Shown here piece by piece: positions 16,923 through 25,135 of a DNA stretch of 41,220 nucleotides (position 1 is its first letter; every line of letters starts with the position of its first letter). A model generated the notes under the pieces. That model was not told the DNA's origin. It saw only the letters and a list, made by a program, of their open reading frames with translations, and searched no databases. The DNA comes from CAYOEJ01 sp964403015. GTDB lineage: Bacteria > Actinomycetota > Actinomycetes > Actinomycetales > Actinomycetaceae. The position numbers and the translations under genes were made by a program. The DNA lies in contig CAYOEJ010000013.1 in NCBI GenBank assembly GCA_964403015.1, positions 1 to 41,220 of the forward strand, read 5' to 3'.

Positions 16923-17810
16923 TTAGGGCTGATCGATTGACCAGGTGTCGCAGGATGCGACGGTACCATTCTTGATACCGGTGTTGAGCCATTCCATGCG
17001 CTTCTCTGCAGAGCCGTGCGAGAAGTTGTCCGGATTTGCGTCCATCCCTGCGCGTTCGTAGATGGTGTCGTCGCCAACTGCCTCTGCGGCGTCAAGAGCA
17101 GCAGCGAGCTCCTCTTGGGTTGGCTCCTTCATGAAAGGCACCCCGGTGTCGGGATCTACGGTTGTCGATGCGTGGTGAATCCACGCGCCTGCGAGACAGT
17201 CGGCTTGTAGTTCCGAGCGGACCATGGAGGAGGTTGGTCCCGAAGAATTATGGTCAACGTGCTGCAAGACGCCGCCTTGAAGCTGAATATGATGGGCCCA
17301 TTCGTGGGCGAGGATGTAGAGCTGGGCGAGTGGCGCATTATCGGCACCCATGGCTTCGAGCTGTTCGAAGAATGACACGTCGATGTAAATCGTGTCGTCT
17401 CCCGGGCAGAAGAACGGTCCCATTTGTGATGATCCCGTGCCGCAGGCGGTGTTGACGGCACTTGTGTAGAGAGTCAGACCGGGTGTGACATGAGAGATGC
17501 CCGTTTCCTTTGGTAGCTGCAGATTCCAGAACTCGTTGAGGGAGTTCTGGCCTGCAACCATGCGGCACTCCACGTTTTCGTTTGCGTCCGAGCCGTCCTG
17601 GCACATTTCGGACAGCTCGATATCGGATTGACTTTGGTTTTCAGGCGCGACGTTAGCCTGACCGAAGTCGGGTACTTGGCCGGTCACCATGAAGTAGATG
17701 ACGGCGGCAATAATGCCGAATCCGCCCATTCCGCCTCCGATTGCCGCGCGGCGACCGCCACCTCGGCTCACGTTGGACGTATCCAACGTGATGTTGTCAT
17801 TAAAGCTCAT
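16923..17810 (-). CDS. Membrane-anchored neutral zinc metallopeptidase (YpfJ-like)
   Basis: ATG 17810 (product begins MSFNDNITLD) is preferred to the frame start at 17846. The 295-residue protein has a Gly-rich cytosolic N-terminus and one membrane helix (about 25-46, GGMGGFGIIAAVIYFMVTG). Its extracytoplasmic domain carries the HExxH zinc site HEWAHH at 169-174 and, further on, RSELQADCLAGAW with the likely third ligand. This matches the YpfJ/KPN_02809 family of putative neutral zinc peptidases; substrates are unknown. A 22-base palindrome lies in its first 14 codons. The gene is monocistronic, with the SUF terminator beyond its 3' end. Confidence 0.87.
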   Translation of the reverse strand: MSFNDNITLDTSNVSRGGGRRAAIGGGMGGFGIIAAVIYFMVTGQVPDFGQANVAPENQSQSDIELSEMCQDGSDANENVECRMVAGQNSLNEFWNLQLPKETGISHVTPGLTLYTSAVNTACGTGSSQMGPFFCPGDDTIYIDVSFFEQLEAMGADNAPLAQLYILAHEWAHHIQLQGGVLQHVDHNSSGPTSSMVRSELQADCLAGAWIHHASTTVDPDTGVPFMKEPTQEELAAALDAAEAVGDDTIYERAGMDANPDNFSHGSAEKRMEWLNTGIKNGTVASCDTWSIDQP

Positions 17811-17958
17811 CGAAGCTGGCCTTTCCCTCGGGTTAGTACAGAGCAATTGTGGCAGACAAATGCCGAACTAACGCGTCAAATTTCATCTGAGTTTAGTCCT
17901 TTTGGTGAGTGTGGGCAGGTACACCACTCTGTCGGCAGGGATAGTGTCACTTCCGGGC

Positions 17959-17971
17959 TAGGATGGCTGGG
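17959..17971 (+). promoter_or_regulatory. -10 element TAGGAT placed for a leaderless ABC-F mRNA
   Basis: TAGGAT (17959-17964) is followed by 6 nt and then the GTG start at 17971, so transcription should begin at or next to the start codon. No Shine-Dalgarno fits between. No clear -35 is seen. Confidence 0.55.
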
Positions 17972-19584
17972 TGATTCTTGCTCGAGACCTCGATATGCGC
18001 ATTGGCACCCGTGACCTCATTACGGGAGCCAATATTCACGTCGATAAAGGGCAAAGCGTGGGCCTGGTGGGCCGCAATGGCGCTGGCAAGACCACCTTGA
18101 TGCGGCTGTTGGCTGGCGAAGGTACGACCTCGGAGGTTGTCGAACATACCGGCACCATCCAACGCAGAGGAACAATCGGATACCTCCCGCAAGATTCGCG
18201 CACGGGGGACCCCGACCAGCTGGCGAGAGACCGAATCCTCTCTGCGCGCGGGATCGAATCGATGCTGCGTCGAATCAAGCGTGCTGAACATGACATGTCC
18301 ACACTGGTGGGGTCGCGCCAGCAGAAAGCGATGGAGAAGTACGTACGTCTTGACGCGGAATTCACGGCGGCTGGAGGCTGGGCGGCTAACTCAGAGGCCG
18401 CGCAGATTGCAGCATCGCTTGGCCTACCTGAACGTGTCCTCAATCAGGAGCTCGGCACCCTTTCTGGCGGACAGCGGCGTCGAGTCGAACTCTCACGTGT
18501 TCTTTTCTCAGGTGCCGACACACTCTTACTTGACGAACCAACCAACCATCTTGATCACGATTCGATTCTCTGGCTAAGGGACTGGTTGCGTGCATACTCG
18601 GGCGGATTCATCGTTATCTCGCACTCGGTGGAACTTTTGCGCGAAACCGCAAACCAAATCTGGTATCTCGACGCGAACCGCTCCGTGATTGACGTCTATT
18701 CGATGGGGTGGGACGCCTATCTCAAGCAACGCGAAACTGACGAAGTCCGGCGTCGTCGTGAGCGGCAAAACGCAGAGAAGAAGGCAGCCGCGCTCATGGC
18801 CCAAGCGGACAAGATGCGCTACAAAGCAACCAAGGCGGTAGCCGCGCAGAATATGGAAAAGCGAGCGCAGCGCCTTGTGGCCGGGCTCGAGGATGAGCGC
18901 AAGGCGGACAGGGTCGCGAACCTTCGCTTTCCAGATCCGGCACCGTGTGGCAAGACTCCACTCACGGCTCAAGGTCTTTCGAAGTCCTACGGCTCACTCG
19001 AAGTCTTTACGGGACTTGACCTCGCGATCGACAGGGGTTCGCGCGTCGTCGTTCTTGGACTTAACGGTGCAGGTAAAACCACCCTGCTGCGCCTACTTTC
19101 CGGAATTGAGGAGAGCGATACCGGTGAGGTCATTCCCGGACACGGCCTTAAGATCGGGTATTACGCCCAGGAACACGAGACAATCGATCCGGCAAAGACA
19201 GTCGTCGAGAATCTAAGATATGCCGCGCCCGAGCTGGACGACACGGGTGTGCGTTCGATGCTCGGCTCTTTTCTGTTTTCCGGAGAGGATGCGGACAAAC
19301 CGGCGTCGGTGCTCTCCGGCGGAGAAAAGACGCGTCTGGCGTTGGCGACCCTGGTTGTCTCAGCTGCCAATCTTTTGCTGCTCGACGAACCTACAAACAA
19401 TCTCGATCCAGCATCGCGCGAAGAGATTCTCAAAGCGCTCCGAACCTACAAGGGTGCGGTGGTTCTCGTAACTCACGATGAGGGAGCGGTAGAGGCACTG
19501 GATCCTGAACGCGTGCTTCTCCTTCCCGACGGTGACGAAGACCTGTGGTCGGATGAGTACCTAGAACTCATTTCTCTTGCCTAG
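17971..19584 (+). CDS. ABC-F family ribosome-associated ATPase (Rv1473-like)
   Basis: A 537-residue protein with two ABC domains and no membrane helix. Domain 1 has GRNGAGKTT near 32, LSGGQRRRVELSR and LLLDEPTNHLD; domain 2 has GLNGAGKTT near 366, LSGGEKTRLALA and LLLDEPTNNLD. The basic interdomain linker (about 248-318, rich in Arg, Lys and Ala, RRRRERQNAEKKAAALMAQ) is of ABC-F type. Such proteins act at the ribosomal E site; some protect against macrolides or lincosamides and others are housekeeping translation factors. The N-terminus recalls Rv1473. Whether it gives resistance cannot be read from the sequence. Confidence 0.88.
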   Translation: MILARDLDMRIGTRDLITGANIHVDKGQSVGLVGRNGAGKTTLMRLLAGEGTTSEVVEHTGTIQRRGTIGYLPQDSRTGDPDQLARDRILSARGIESMLRRIKRAEHDMSTLVGSRQQKAMEKYVRLDAEFTAAGGWAANSEAAQIAASLGLPERVLNQELGTLSGGQRRRVELSRVLFSGADTLLLDEPTNHLDHDSILWLRDWLRAYSGGFIVISHSVELLRETANQIWYLDANRSVIDVYSMGWDAYLKQRETDEVRRRRERQNAEKKAAALMAQADKMRYKATKAVAAQNMEKRAQRLVAGLEDERKADRVANLRFPDPAPCGKTPLTAQGLSKSYGSLEVFTGLDLAIDRGSRVVVLGLNGAGKTTLLRLLSGIEESDTGEVIPGHGLKIGYYAQEHETIDPAKTVVENLRYAAPELDDTGVRSMLGSFLFSGEDADKPASVLSGGEKTRLALATLVVSAANLLLLDEPTNNLDPASREEILKALRTYKGAVVLVTHDEGAVEALDPERVLLLPDGDEDLWSDEYLELISLA

Positions 19585-19604
19585 TGAGCCGTACCGCAAG
19601 GCAC

Positions 19605-19618
19605 TAGAATGGTAGGCG
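19605..19618 (+). promoter_or_regulatory. -10 element TAGAAT for leaderless sixA-like gene
   Basis: TAGAAT (19605-19610) is followed by 7 nt and GTG 19618. This supports GTG 19618 over ATG 19609, which would lie inside the hexamer. Confidence 0.6.
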
Positions 19619-20112
19619 TGAAGACACTCATCATCATGCGACATGCGAAGGCAGAAAGCGGACACCCAGACCGAGTGCGGCCACTTGCTCCTCGCGGGCG
19701 GGCGCAGGCTGCAGAGATCGGGGGAGTGCTGGCTTCCAGGTTTAAGAAAGTAGACAAGCTGTGGGTTTCTGACGCCGCCAGGACCTTGCAGACTCTTGAA
19801 GGCCTGAAGTCTGGCGGATTTAAGTGCGATGACGTAAGCGTGGAGCCGCAGCTTTATTCAGCAGGGCAGGATGATGTGCTTCGTTTCGTGCGGAGGAGCC
19901 CAAATAATGCCGAGGTCGTGATGGTTTTGGGCCACGAACCAACCATGACGAGTGCGGCGGCCTACCTTTCGGATGGCAAGAACCAACCTGGTAGGGACGT
20001 CATGCGAGGATTTCCGACCGGAGCGGCCGCAATTATCGAACTCGATGGCGAGTGGGAAGACGTCGACATGCGCGAAGGCAACGTTGTCGACTTTCTGCGC
20101 CCACACAACTAA
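19618..20112 (+). CDS. SixA-like histidine phosphatase
   Basis: A 164-residue histidine-phosphatase-superfamily protein. The start is set at GTG 19618 by the -10 hexamer 7 nt upstream; ATG 19609 adds three residues. The catalytic motif is MRHAKAE (the RHG-type His phosphorylated in catalysis), followed by RPLAPRGRAQA, and the second catalytic His is in LGHEPTMT. SixA in E. coli dephosphorylates phosphohistidine in ArcB or the nitrogen PTS; here the substrate is unknown. Convergent with serB; the 60-nt gap between them shows no strong terminator. Confidence 0.85.
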   Translation: MKTLIIMRHAKAESGHPDRVRPLAPRGRAQAAEIGGVLASRFKKVDKLWVSDAARTLQTLEGLKSGGFKCDDVSVEPQLYSAGQDDVLRFVRRSPNNAEVVMVLGHEPTMTSAAAYLSDGKNQPGRDVMRGFPTGAAAIIELDGEWEDVDMREGNVVDFLRPHN

Positions 20113-20172
20113 ACGGCCAGAACACTGAGGCGCGGCGAACCTCGACGAGCCCGTGCAATCAAGAACCGCGGA

Positions 20173-21093
20173 CTAAACGGCAGGGATCACGTCCCAGCCA
20201 ACGAGTGCACAGATGACATCAAGGCGGGGGATGCTGATTGCTGAATCGGCATTTTCTAAGACGATCTGCTTCGCCTGAAATGCCACGCTGAGTCCAGCGA
20301 CGCTCATCATCCCCAGATCATTCGCGCCGTCTCCGGCACAAATGACTTCGGATAGGTCCACGCCATAAGCGCTAGCCCAAGCCTGCACGGCGGCGGTTTT
20401 GGCTTCGGCGTCGACGACGGGGCCATGCGTTCGTCCCGTTAGCCGGCCGTTTTCGACTTCCAATCCGTTTGCTAGGTAGATGTCCACGTCGTACGCAAGC
20501 GCCATCGGGCCGACGATTTCTGAGAATCCTCCGGAGACGAGGCCGAACTTTGCTCCGTGCGAGTGAGCAGTAGCAACGCATTCGCGAGCGCCCGGCGTGG
20601 CGCGCACATCAGTGAGAACACGGTGAAAGACGTCTTCTGAAATGCCCTCGAGTGTGCGCACACGCTCGGTGAGTGACTCTTTGAAGTCAAGCTCTCCACG
20701 CATCGCCGCGGTGGTGACAGCGCGAACTTCGTCAGCTTTGCCAGCGTATTCCGCTAGCATCTCGATGACCTCGGAGGTAATAAAAGTCGAGTCGACGTCT
20801 GTCACGATGAGGCCCGGACCGTCAGTCGCCAATTTTCCGGAGATAAGTGCCGAATCGATTCCAAGCGCAGTGGCTGGCGTACGAAGTTCGTCACGTAGTC
20901 CTTCGGCGTCGTCGGCGTGAAAAAGCCACGTGACGGCGTCAAGTCCGGAGATCGTCACCGGACGCTCTGTGACTTCGGGGTCAACCTCGCCTATCCGAGC
21001 GCGAATATGCGCAAGCAAAGATGGAGGAATAGGGCGAGAAGCGACGAGGGAAAAACGAAATGTTTCTCCCTCGCGTTTAAGTTCCGTCGTCAT
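20173..21093 (-). CDS. serB: Phosphoserine phosphatase
   Basis: A 306-residue HAD-family enzyme of the last step of serine synthesis. The C-terminal half has the SerB motifs: VTDVDSTFI with catalytic Asp99 and Asp101, LVSGGFSEIV, and CAGDGANDLGMM. The N-terminal 85 residues form a regulatory-type region; an ACT-like fold is plausible but not certain. DVDST replaces the usual DMDST, a mild change. ATG 21093 lies 6 nt after a TAGTCT hexamer. Its start is only 25 nt from the glgC stop on the same strand, so it may be read from its own promoter and by readthrough. Confidence 0.93.
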   Translation of the reverse strand: MTTELKREGETFRFSLVASRPIPPSLLAHIRARIGEVDPEVTERPVTISGLDAVTWLFHADDAEGLRDELRTPATALGIDSALISGKLATDGPGLIVTDVDSTFITSEVIEMLAEYAGKADEVRAVTTAAMRGELDFKESLTERVRTLEGISEDVFHRVLTDVRATPGARECVATAHSHGAKFGLVSGGFSEIVGPMALAYDVDIYLANGLEVENGRLTGRTHGPVVDAEAKTAAVQAWASAYGVDLSEVICAGDGANDLGMMSVAGLSVAFQAKQIVLENADSAISIPRLDVICALVGWDVIPAV

Positions 21094-21105
21094 ACTTCTA
21101 GACTA
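21091..21105 (-). promoter_or_regulatory. -10 element TAGTCT for leaderless serB
   Basis: On the minus strand TAGTCT (21105-21100) is followed by 6 nt and ATG 21093-21091. The 25-nt gap to glgC leaves no room for a normal leader. Confidence 0.5.
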
Positions 21106-21118
21106 ACGGGAATCTTCG

Positions 21119-22363
21119 CTATCGCGATACGTGTGAGCCCTTGGGAACAACCACAATTCCAGTGTCAGAGATGTGGAAGCCGCGTGCGCGATCATGTTCG
21201 TGATCGACGCCGAGCTGGGCACCTTCGTCGATTTTGACATACTTGTCCACGATCGCACGTACGACAGTGGCGTTGCGGCCCACGTTGACCCCATCGAAGA
21301 GGACTGAGTCGCGAACCGAGGACCACGAGTTCACTCGCACATGTGGCGAGAGAATCGAACCGATAACTTCGCCACCGGAGACGATCACGCCGGGGGAGAT
21401 GATCGAATCGAGCGCATGGCCGAGGCGCTCATGGTGGCCGTACACGAACTTGGCCGGCGGCAGGCCGGTGTAGCCGGTGTAGAGCGGCCACTTGTCGTTG
21501 TACAGGTTGAAGATCGGGTTGATCGTGATGAGATCCGTGTTCGCCTCGTGGAACATGTCGATTGTTCCCACGTCGCGCCAGTAGTTCTGATCGCGCTCCG
21601 TTGATCCGGGGATCTCATTGAACGTGAAGTCGTAGACTCCGCAGTCGTCGTTTGCCACAAACTTCGGTACGAGGTCACCGCCCATATCGTGGTTCGAATC
21701 GTCGTTGTCCGCATCTGAGTGCAAAGCTTCAACAAGTGCGTCCGCGCTGAATACGTAATTGCCCATGGATGCCAGAATCTCATCCGGGGAATCGGGGAGC
21801 CCGTCGCACACTTCCGGCTTCTCGAGGAACTCTCGTACCTTCTTCGGATTGTTTGGATCTGTGTCAATGACTCCGAACGAAGTGGACATCGACTTCGGCT
21901 GACGAATACCTGCCACCGTAAGTCCAAACCCAGACTCGATGTGCTGTTCGACCATCTGGGAGAAGTCCATGCGGTAAATGTTGTCCGCACCCGTGATGAC
22001 CACGATATCCGGGCGTTCGTCATCAAGAATATTGAGGGATTGGAAGACGGCGTCGGCCGAACCTGAGAACCAGCTCTTGGATACGCGCTGCTGTGCGGGT
22101 ACCGGTGCCACGTAGTTGCCAAGGAGCGTGGACATGCGCCACGTCTGAGAAATATGGCGGTCAAGTGAGTGCGACTTATACTGCGTCAGAACGACGATCT
22201 TGAGGTAACCCGAATTAACGAGGTTTGACAAGGAAAAGTCGATAAGTCGGTAGATACCGCCAAAAGGCACGGCTGGTTTGGCTCGGTCCTGCGTGAGTGG
22301 CATGAGGCGTTTGCCCTCTCCACCCGCCAGAACAATTGCTAGTACACGTGGTTTAGATCTCAT
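21119..22363 (-). CDS. glgC: Glucose-1-phosphate adenylyltransferase GlgC
   Basis: ATG 22363 gives the classic N-terminus MRSKPRVLAIVLAGGEGKRL and 414 residues; the frame continues upstream to 22486 but lacks family similarity there. Motifs: GGEGKRLMPLT (nucleotide binding and allosteric Arg region), AKPAVPFGGIYRLIDFALSN-like segment, a Gly/Asp ADP-glucose loop (GNYVFSADAL) and a C-terminal left-handed beta-helix with GRNATVVRAIVDKYV. It makes ADP-glucose for glycogen. It is divergent from the glycogen synthase gene. Confidence 0.96.
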   Translation of the reverse strand: MRSKPRVLAIVLAGGEGKRLMPLTQDRAKPAVPFGGIYRLIDFSLSNLVNSGYLKIVVLTQYKSHSLDRHISQTWRMSTLLGNYVAPVPAQQRVSKSWFSGSADAVFQSLNILDDERPDIVVITGADNIYRMDFSQMVEQHIESGFGLTVAGIRQPKSMSTSFGVIDTDPNNPKKVREFLEKPEVCDGLPDSPDEILASMGNYVFSADALVEALHSDADNDDSNHDMGGDLVPKFVANDDCGVYDFTFNEIPGSTERDQNYWRDVGTIDMFHEANTDLITINPIFNLYNDKWPLYTGYTGLPPAKFVYGHHERLGHALDSIISPGVIVSGGEVIGSILSPHVRVNSWSSVRDSVLFDGVNVGRNATVVRAIVDKYVKIDEGAQLGVDHEHDRARGFHISDTGIVVVPKGSHVSR

Positions 22364-22376
22364 GTTCCCAACCTTA
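22361..22376 (-). promoter_or_regulatory. -10 element TAAGGT for leaderless glgC
   Basis: On the minus strand TAAGGT (22376-22371) is followed by 7 nt and ATG 22363. For the opposite gene glgA I see only a weak candidate, TAGGGT at 22432-22437, and a small CATCC/GGATG hairpin at 22406-22420 in the shared 121-nt gap. Confidence 0.5.
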
Positions 22377-22484
22377 GTCGGAATGACAAGGAATAGGGCT
22401 GTTTTCATCCAAAAAGGATGGGGTTTCAAGATAGGGTAAAGAGCGACCCTAGCAATTCGGCGATCCAGCCGCGAAAGGAATGTC

Positions 22485-23711
22485 ATGCGAGTCGATTTAC
22501 TAACCCGTGAATATCCGCCGCACGTCTATGGCGGTGCGGGTGTTCACGTTACCGAGTTGGCCAAGGTTTTAAAGGAGCATGCGGACGTCCACGTGCATGC
22601 GTTCGATGGCGATCGTGAGGGCCACGAGGATGGCGTAACCGTTCATGGTTATGACTATCCTGCCGAGCTCGAGGACGCCAATGCCGCACTGCGCACCCTC
22701 GGTGTCGATCTCGCCATGGCCGATAAGGTTGAAGGTGCGGACATCGTTCACTCGCATACCTGGTATGCCAATATGGCCGGCCACATTGCGTCGTTGCTTC
22801 ACGGCGTGCCCCATGTTGTCTCAGCACACTCACTCGAACCACTTCGCCCATGGAAGCGCGAGCAGCTTGGCGGTGGGTACGACGTTTCCTCGTGGGTGGA
22901 AAAGACTGCCTACGAAGGTGCCGCTGGCATCGTAGCGGTATCCCACGGAATGCGAGATGACATCCTGCGTAGCTACCCCAACGTGGATCCGGATCGAGTC
23001 CGCGTCATTCACAACGGAATTGATCTCGAAAACTGGAAGGCGCCCGAAACTGAGAGCGAGTGGGAGAACGCACGCAAGTACTTCCGCAGCTACGATCTCG
23101 ATCCAGACAGGCCCACGATCATGTTTATTGGTCGCATTACCCGCCAAAAGGGCGTGCCAGGTTTGCTGCGAGCGCTAAAGTACGTGCCCGCAGACGTTCA
23201 GGTTATTCTCTGCGCGGGCGCTCCTGATACTCCTCAAATTGCCGAGGAAACCCGCAATCTCGTTAACGATCTGCAAAAGGAGCGTGACGGCGTCGTCTGG
23301 ATTGAAGAGCATCTCCCGCACGAGAACATCGTCCAGTTGCTTGCCTGTTCTACGACGTTCGTTACGCCGTCGGTTTACGAGCCCCTCGGAATTGTGAACC
23401 TCGAAGCGATGGCCGTTGGGCTTCCGGTTGTGGGCACGGCAACTGGCGGAATTCCCGACTGTATCGATCACGACGTCACGGGTTATCTCGTACCGATCGA
23501 GCAAAAGCAAGACGGCACGGGTACGCCGTTGGATCCGGATAAGTTCGAAAGAGATCTCGGTGAGGCCCTAGCAAAGATGGTCTCAGATCCGGAACGCGCG
23601 AAAAAGATGGGAATTGCAGGCCGTAAACGCGCTGAGGAGCAATTCTCTTGGGAATCCATTGCGGTAAAGACGATGGAGTTCTACAGGGACATTCTCGAAA
23701 ACCAGAAATAG
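22485..23711 (+). CDS. glgA: Actinobacterial GT4-type glycogen synthase GlgA (GlgM-like)
   Basis: A 408-residue GT-B glycosyltransferase. The N-terminal domain has LTREYPPHVYGGAGVHVTEL (donor loop) and the C-terminal domain has FIGRITRQKGVPGLLRAL and a PSVYEPLGIVNLEAMAVGLPVVGTATGGIPD donor-binding block with the EX7E pattern. AAAGGAA lies 4 nt upstream of ATG 22485. The length and sequence resemble actinobacterial GlgA, called GlgM in mycobacteria because it can make maltose-1-phosphate from ADP-glucose. Which acceptor is used here cannot be told. Divergent from glgC, so the ADP-glucose maker and user share one control region. Confidence 0.93.
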   Translation: MRVDLLTREYPPHVYGGAGVHVTELAKVLKEHADVHVHAFDGDREGHEDGVTVHGYDYPAELEDANAALRTLGVDLAMADKVEGADIVHSHTWYANMAGHIASLLHGVPHVVSAHSLEPLRPWKREQLGGGYDVSSWVEKTAYEGAAGIVAVSHGMRDDILRSYPNVDPDRVRVIHNGIDLENWKAPETESEWENARKYFRSYDLDPDRPTIMFIGRITRQKGVPGLLRALKYVPADVQVILCAGAPDTPQIAEETRNLVNDLQKERDGVVWIEEHLPHENIVQLLACSTTFVTPSVYEPLGIVNLEAMAVGLPVVGTATGGIPDCIDHDVTGYLVPIEQKQDGTGTPLDPDKFERDLGEALAKMVSDPERAKKMGIAGRKRAEEQFSWESIAVKTMEFYRDILENQK

Positions 23712-23720
23712 GGGTTAAAC

Positions 23721-23772
23721 ACAAAGAAGGTTGGTCTGGCGTGCACACGCGCAGACCAACCTTCTTTGTTTT
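23721..23772 (+). terminator. Rho-independent terminator after glgA
   Basis: A perfect 18-bp inverted repeat (23721-23738 and 23752-23769, core AAGGTTGGTCTG/CAGACCAACCTT) with extra pairing in the loop and a TTT end. The stem finishes 2 nt before the -10 of the next gene. Confidence 0.93.
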
Positions 23773-23786
23773 ATGGTTACACCATG
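23772..23786 (+). promoter_or_regulatory. -10 element TATGGT for leaderless ABC ATPase gene
   Basis: TATGGT (23772-23777) is followed by 6 nt and ATG 23784. The preceding terminator stem occupies the place of the -35 and spacer. Confidence 0.55.
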
Positions 23787-24566
23787 GGCGATGTTCTAGA
23801 AGTACATGACGTGACAGTGCGACGCGGAGGTCGCAACATTCTCGACGGCATCCAATGGGATGTAAATGAGGGCGAACGCTGGGTCATTTTAGGGCCGAAT
23901 GGCGCCGGGAAGACCACCGTTGTCCAGCTTGTTTCCGGCCGTATGCACCCGACAAGTGGCAAGGTCACCATTATTGGAGAAGAAATCGGCCACGTGGATC
24001 TCGCCGAACTCCGGCCGTTGGTCGGTCTCTCGTCGTCGGCGCTGGACGCCCGCATTCCGGCAGCCGAAAGAATTCTCGACGTCGTACGAAGCGCTTCCTA
24101 TGGCGTCACTGCATCGTGGCGCGAGGAATACGAAGAAGAGGACGACGCGCGGGCTGTTGGTTTGCTGAAGACATTGGGCGTCGGGGAGCTCGTGGACCGG
24201 AAGTTTGGCACGATTTCTTCGGGAGAGCGCAAACGTGTAGGCATTGCTCGCGCCCTAATGCCAGATCCCGAAGTGCTAGTTCTTGATGAGCCAGCCGCGG
24301 GTCTCGACCTCGGTGGCCGTGAACAGCTTCTCGGTTCGCTTTCAGATCTTGCCGGTGGCATTTACGCACCCGTGATGATTCTCGTGACTCACCACGTTGA
24401 AGAGATTCCCGCGGGCTTCACCCACGCGCTACTGCTTAAGAATGGTCGAGTGTTCGATTCTGGCGAGCTTAATGACGTCATTACGAGTGAGAACCTGTCC
24501 GGACTCTTCGACACCGAGGTCGAGGTTACGTCAGAATCCGGTCGCTATACGGCCCGAGCCGTCTAA
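23784..24566 (+). CDS. Orphan ABC transporter ATP-binding protein (COG1119/ModF-like)
   Basis: A 260-residue single-domain ABC ATPase: Walker A GPNGAGKTT (37-45), signature SSGERKRVGIARAL, Walker B VLVLDEPAAGLDLGG and switch His in LVTHHVEEIP. No permease or binding protein adjoins it. The LITHHVEEIP-type end and overall form are like the COG1119 group annotated as molybdenum or iron transport ATPases of unknown partner. The in-frame extension back to 23766 lies in the terminator and is rejected. No firm substrate. Confidence 0.8.
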   Translation: MGDVLEVHDVTVRRGGRNILDGIQWDVNEGERWVILGPNGAGKTTVVQLVSGRMHPTSGKVTIIGEEIGHVDLAELRPLVGLSSSALDARIPAAERILDVVRSASYGVTASWREEYEEEDDARAVGLLKTLGVGELVDRKFGTISSGERKRVGIARALMPDPEVLVLDEPAAGLDLGGREQLLGSLSDLAGGIYAPVMILVTHHVEEIPAGFTHALLLKNGRVFDSGELNDVITSENLSGLFDTEVEVTSESGRYTARAV

Positions 24567-24631
24567 GTAAACTTGCAAGCCGAGCGGAGCGCCCGGCGTC
24601 GGGGAGCCATTCCCATGGGCGGATAACGCGA

Positions 24632-24657
24632 GTCAGTCCACCACAGGATAGACTGAC
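24632..24657. promoter_or_regulatory. Inverted repeat overlapping the nfeD promoter
   Basis: GTCAGTC (24632-24638) and GACTGAC (24651-24657) form a 7-bp inverted repeat with a 12-nt spacer. A -10-like TAGACT (24649-24654) overlaps the right arm, placing transcription near 24661 and a 32-nt leader with AAAAGGAGA before ATG 24693. It could be an operator or a weak terminator of the upstream ABC gene (no T tract). Confidence 0.4.
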
Positions 24658-24692
24658 GTTGTCACCCGCAAGGCCGATCAAAAGGAGACACC

Positions 24693-25115
24693 ATGGTGTG
24701 GGGCATTTGGACAATCATCGCGGTGGTGCTTGCGATCGCAGAAATCCTGACCGTCGATTTTACCTTTTTGATGATCGCGGGCGGAGCTCTTGCAGCCGCC
24801 GGCGTTTCAGCAGCCGGAGGCGGTCTTATACTTCAGATCGTCGTTTTCGCGCTTGTCTCGATTGTGTTGCTCTTCTTCGTCCGGCCATGGGCACGTAAAC
24901 ACGTCAACGACTCGTCCACAGGCGAATCGAATATTTACGCGATGACCGGCAAGGTTGCACGTACGCTATCCGCAGTTGATGCCGCCAGCGGTCGTGTCAA
25001 GGTTGGTGGCGAAGTATGGAGCGCCAAAACATATGGTGAGCCAATCTCAGAAGACACCGTCGTTATCATCACTGCCGTCGAAGGCGCGCAGGTCGTCATC
25101 ACTCCACGCCAGTAA
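24693..25115 (+). CDS. NfeD-like membrane protein with OB-fold tail
   Basis: A 140-residue protein. Hydrophobic helices cover about residues 2-20, 24-44 and 48-69 (VWGIWTIIAVVLAIAEIL, LMIAGGALAAAGVSAAGG, LQIVVFALVSIVLLFFVRPW). The soluble C-terminus (80-140, TGKVARTLSAVD ... GEVWSAKTYGEPI ... VVITAVEGAQVVI) is the NfeD OB-fold. It is the short NfeD form without a ClpP-like protease domain. It precedes an SPFH-protein gene by 20 nt; the pair is a common membrane-quality-control or microdomain unit in bacteria. AAAAGGAGA gives a strong ribosome site. Confidence 0.88.
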   Translation: MVWGIWTIIAVVLAIAEILTVDFTFLMIAGGALAAAGVSAAGGGLILQIVVFALVSIVLLFFVRPWARKHVNDSSTGESNIYAMTGKVARTLSAVDAASGRVKVGGEVWSAKTYGEPISEDTVVIITAVEGAQVVITPRQ

Positions 25116-25135
25116 CGCATTTAGAAAGGCGTCTC

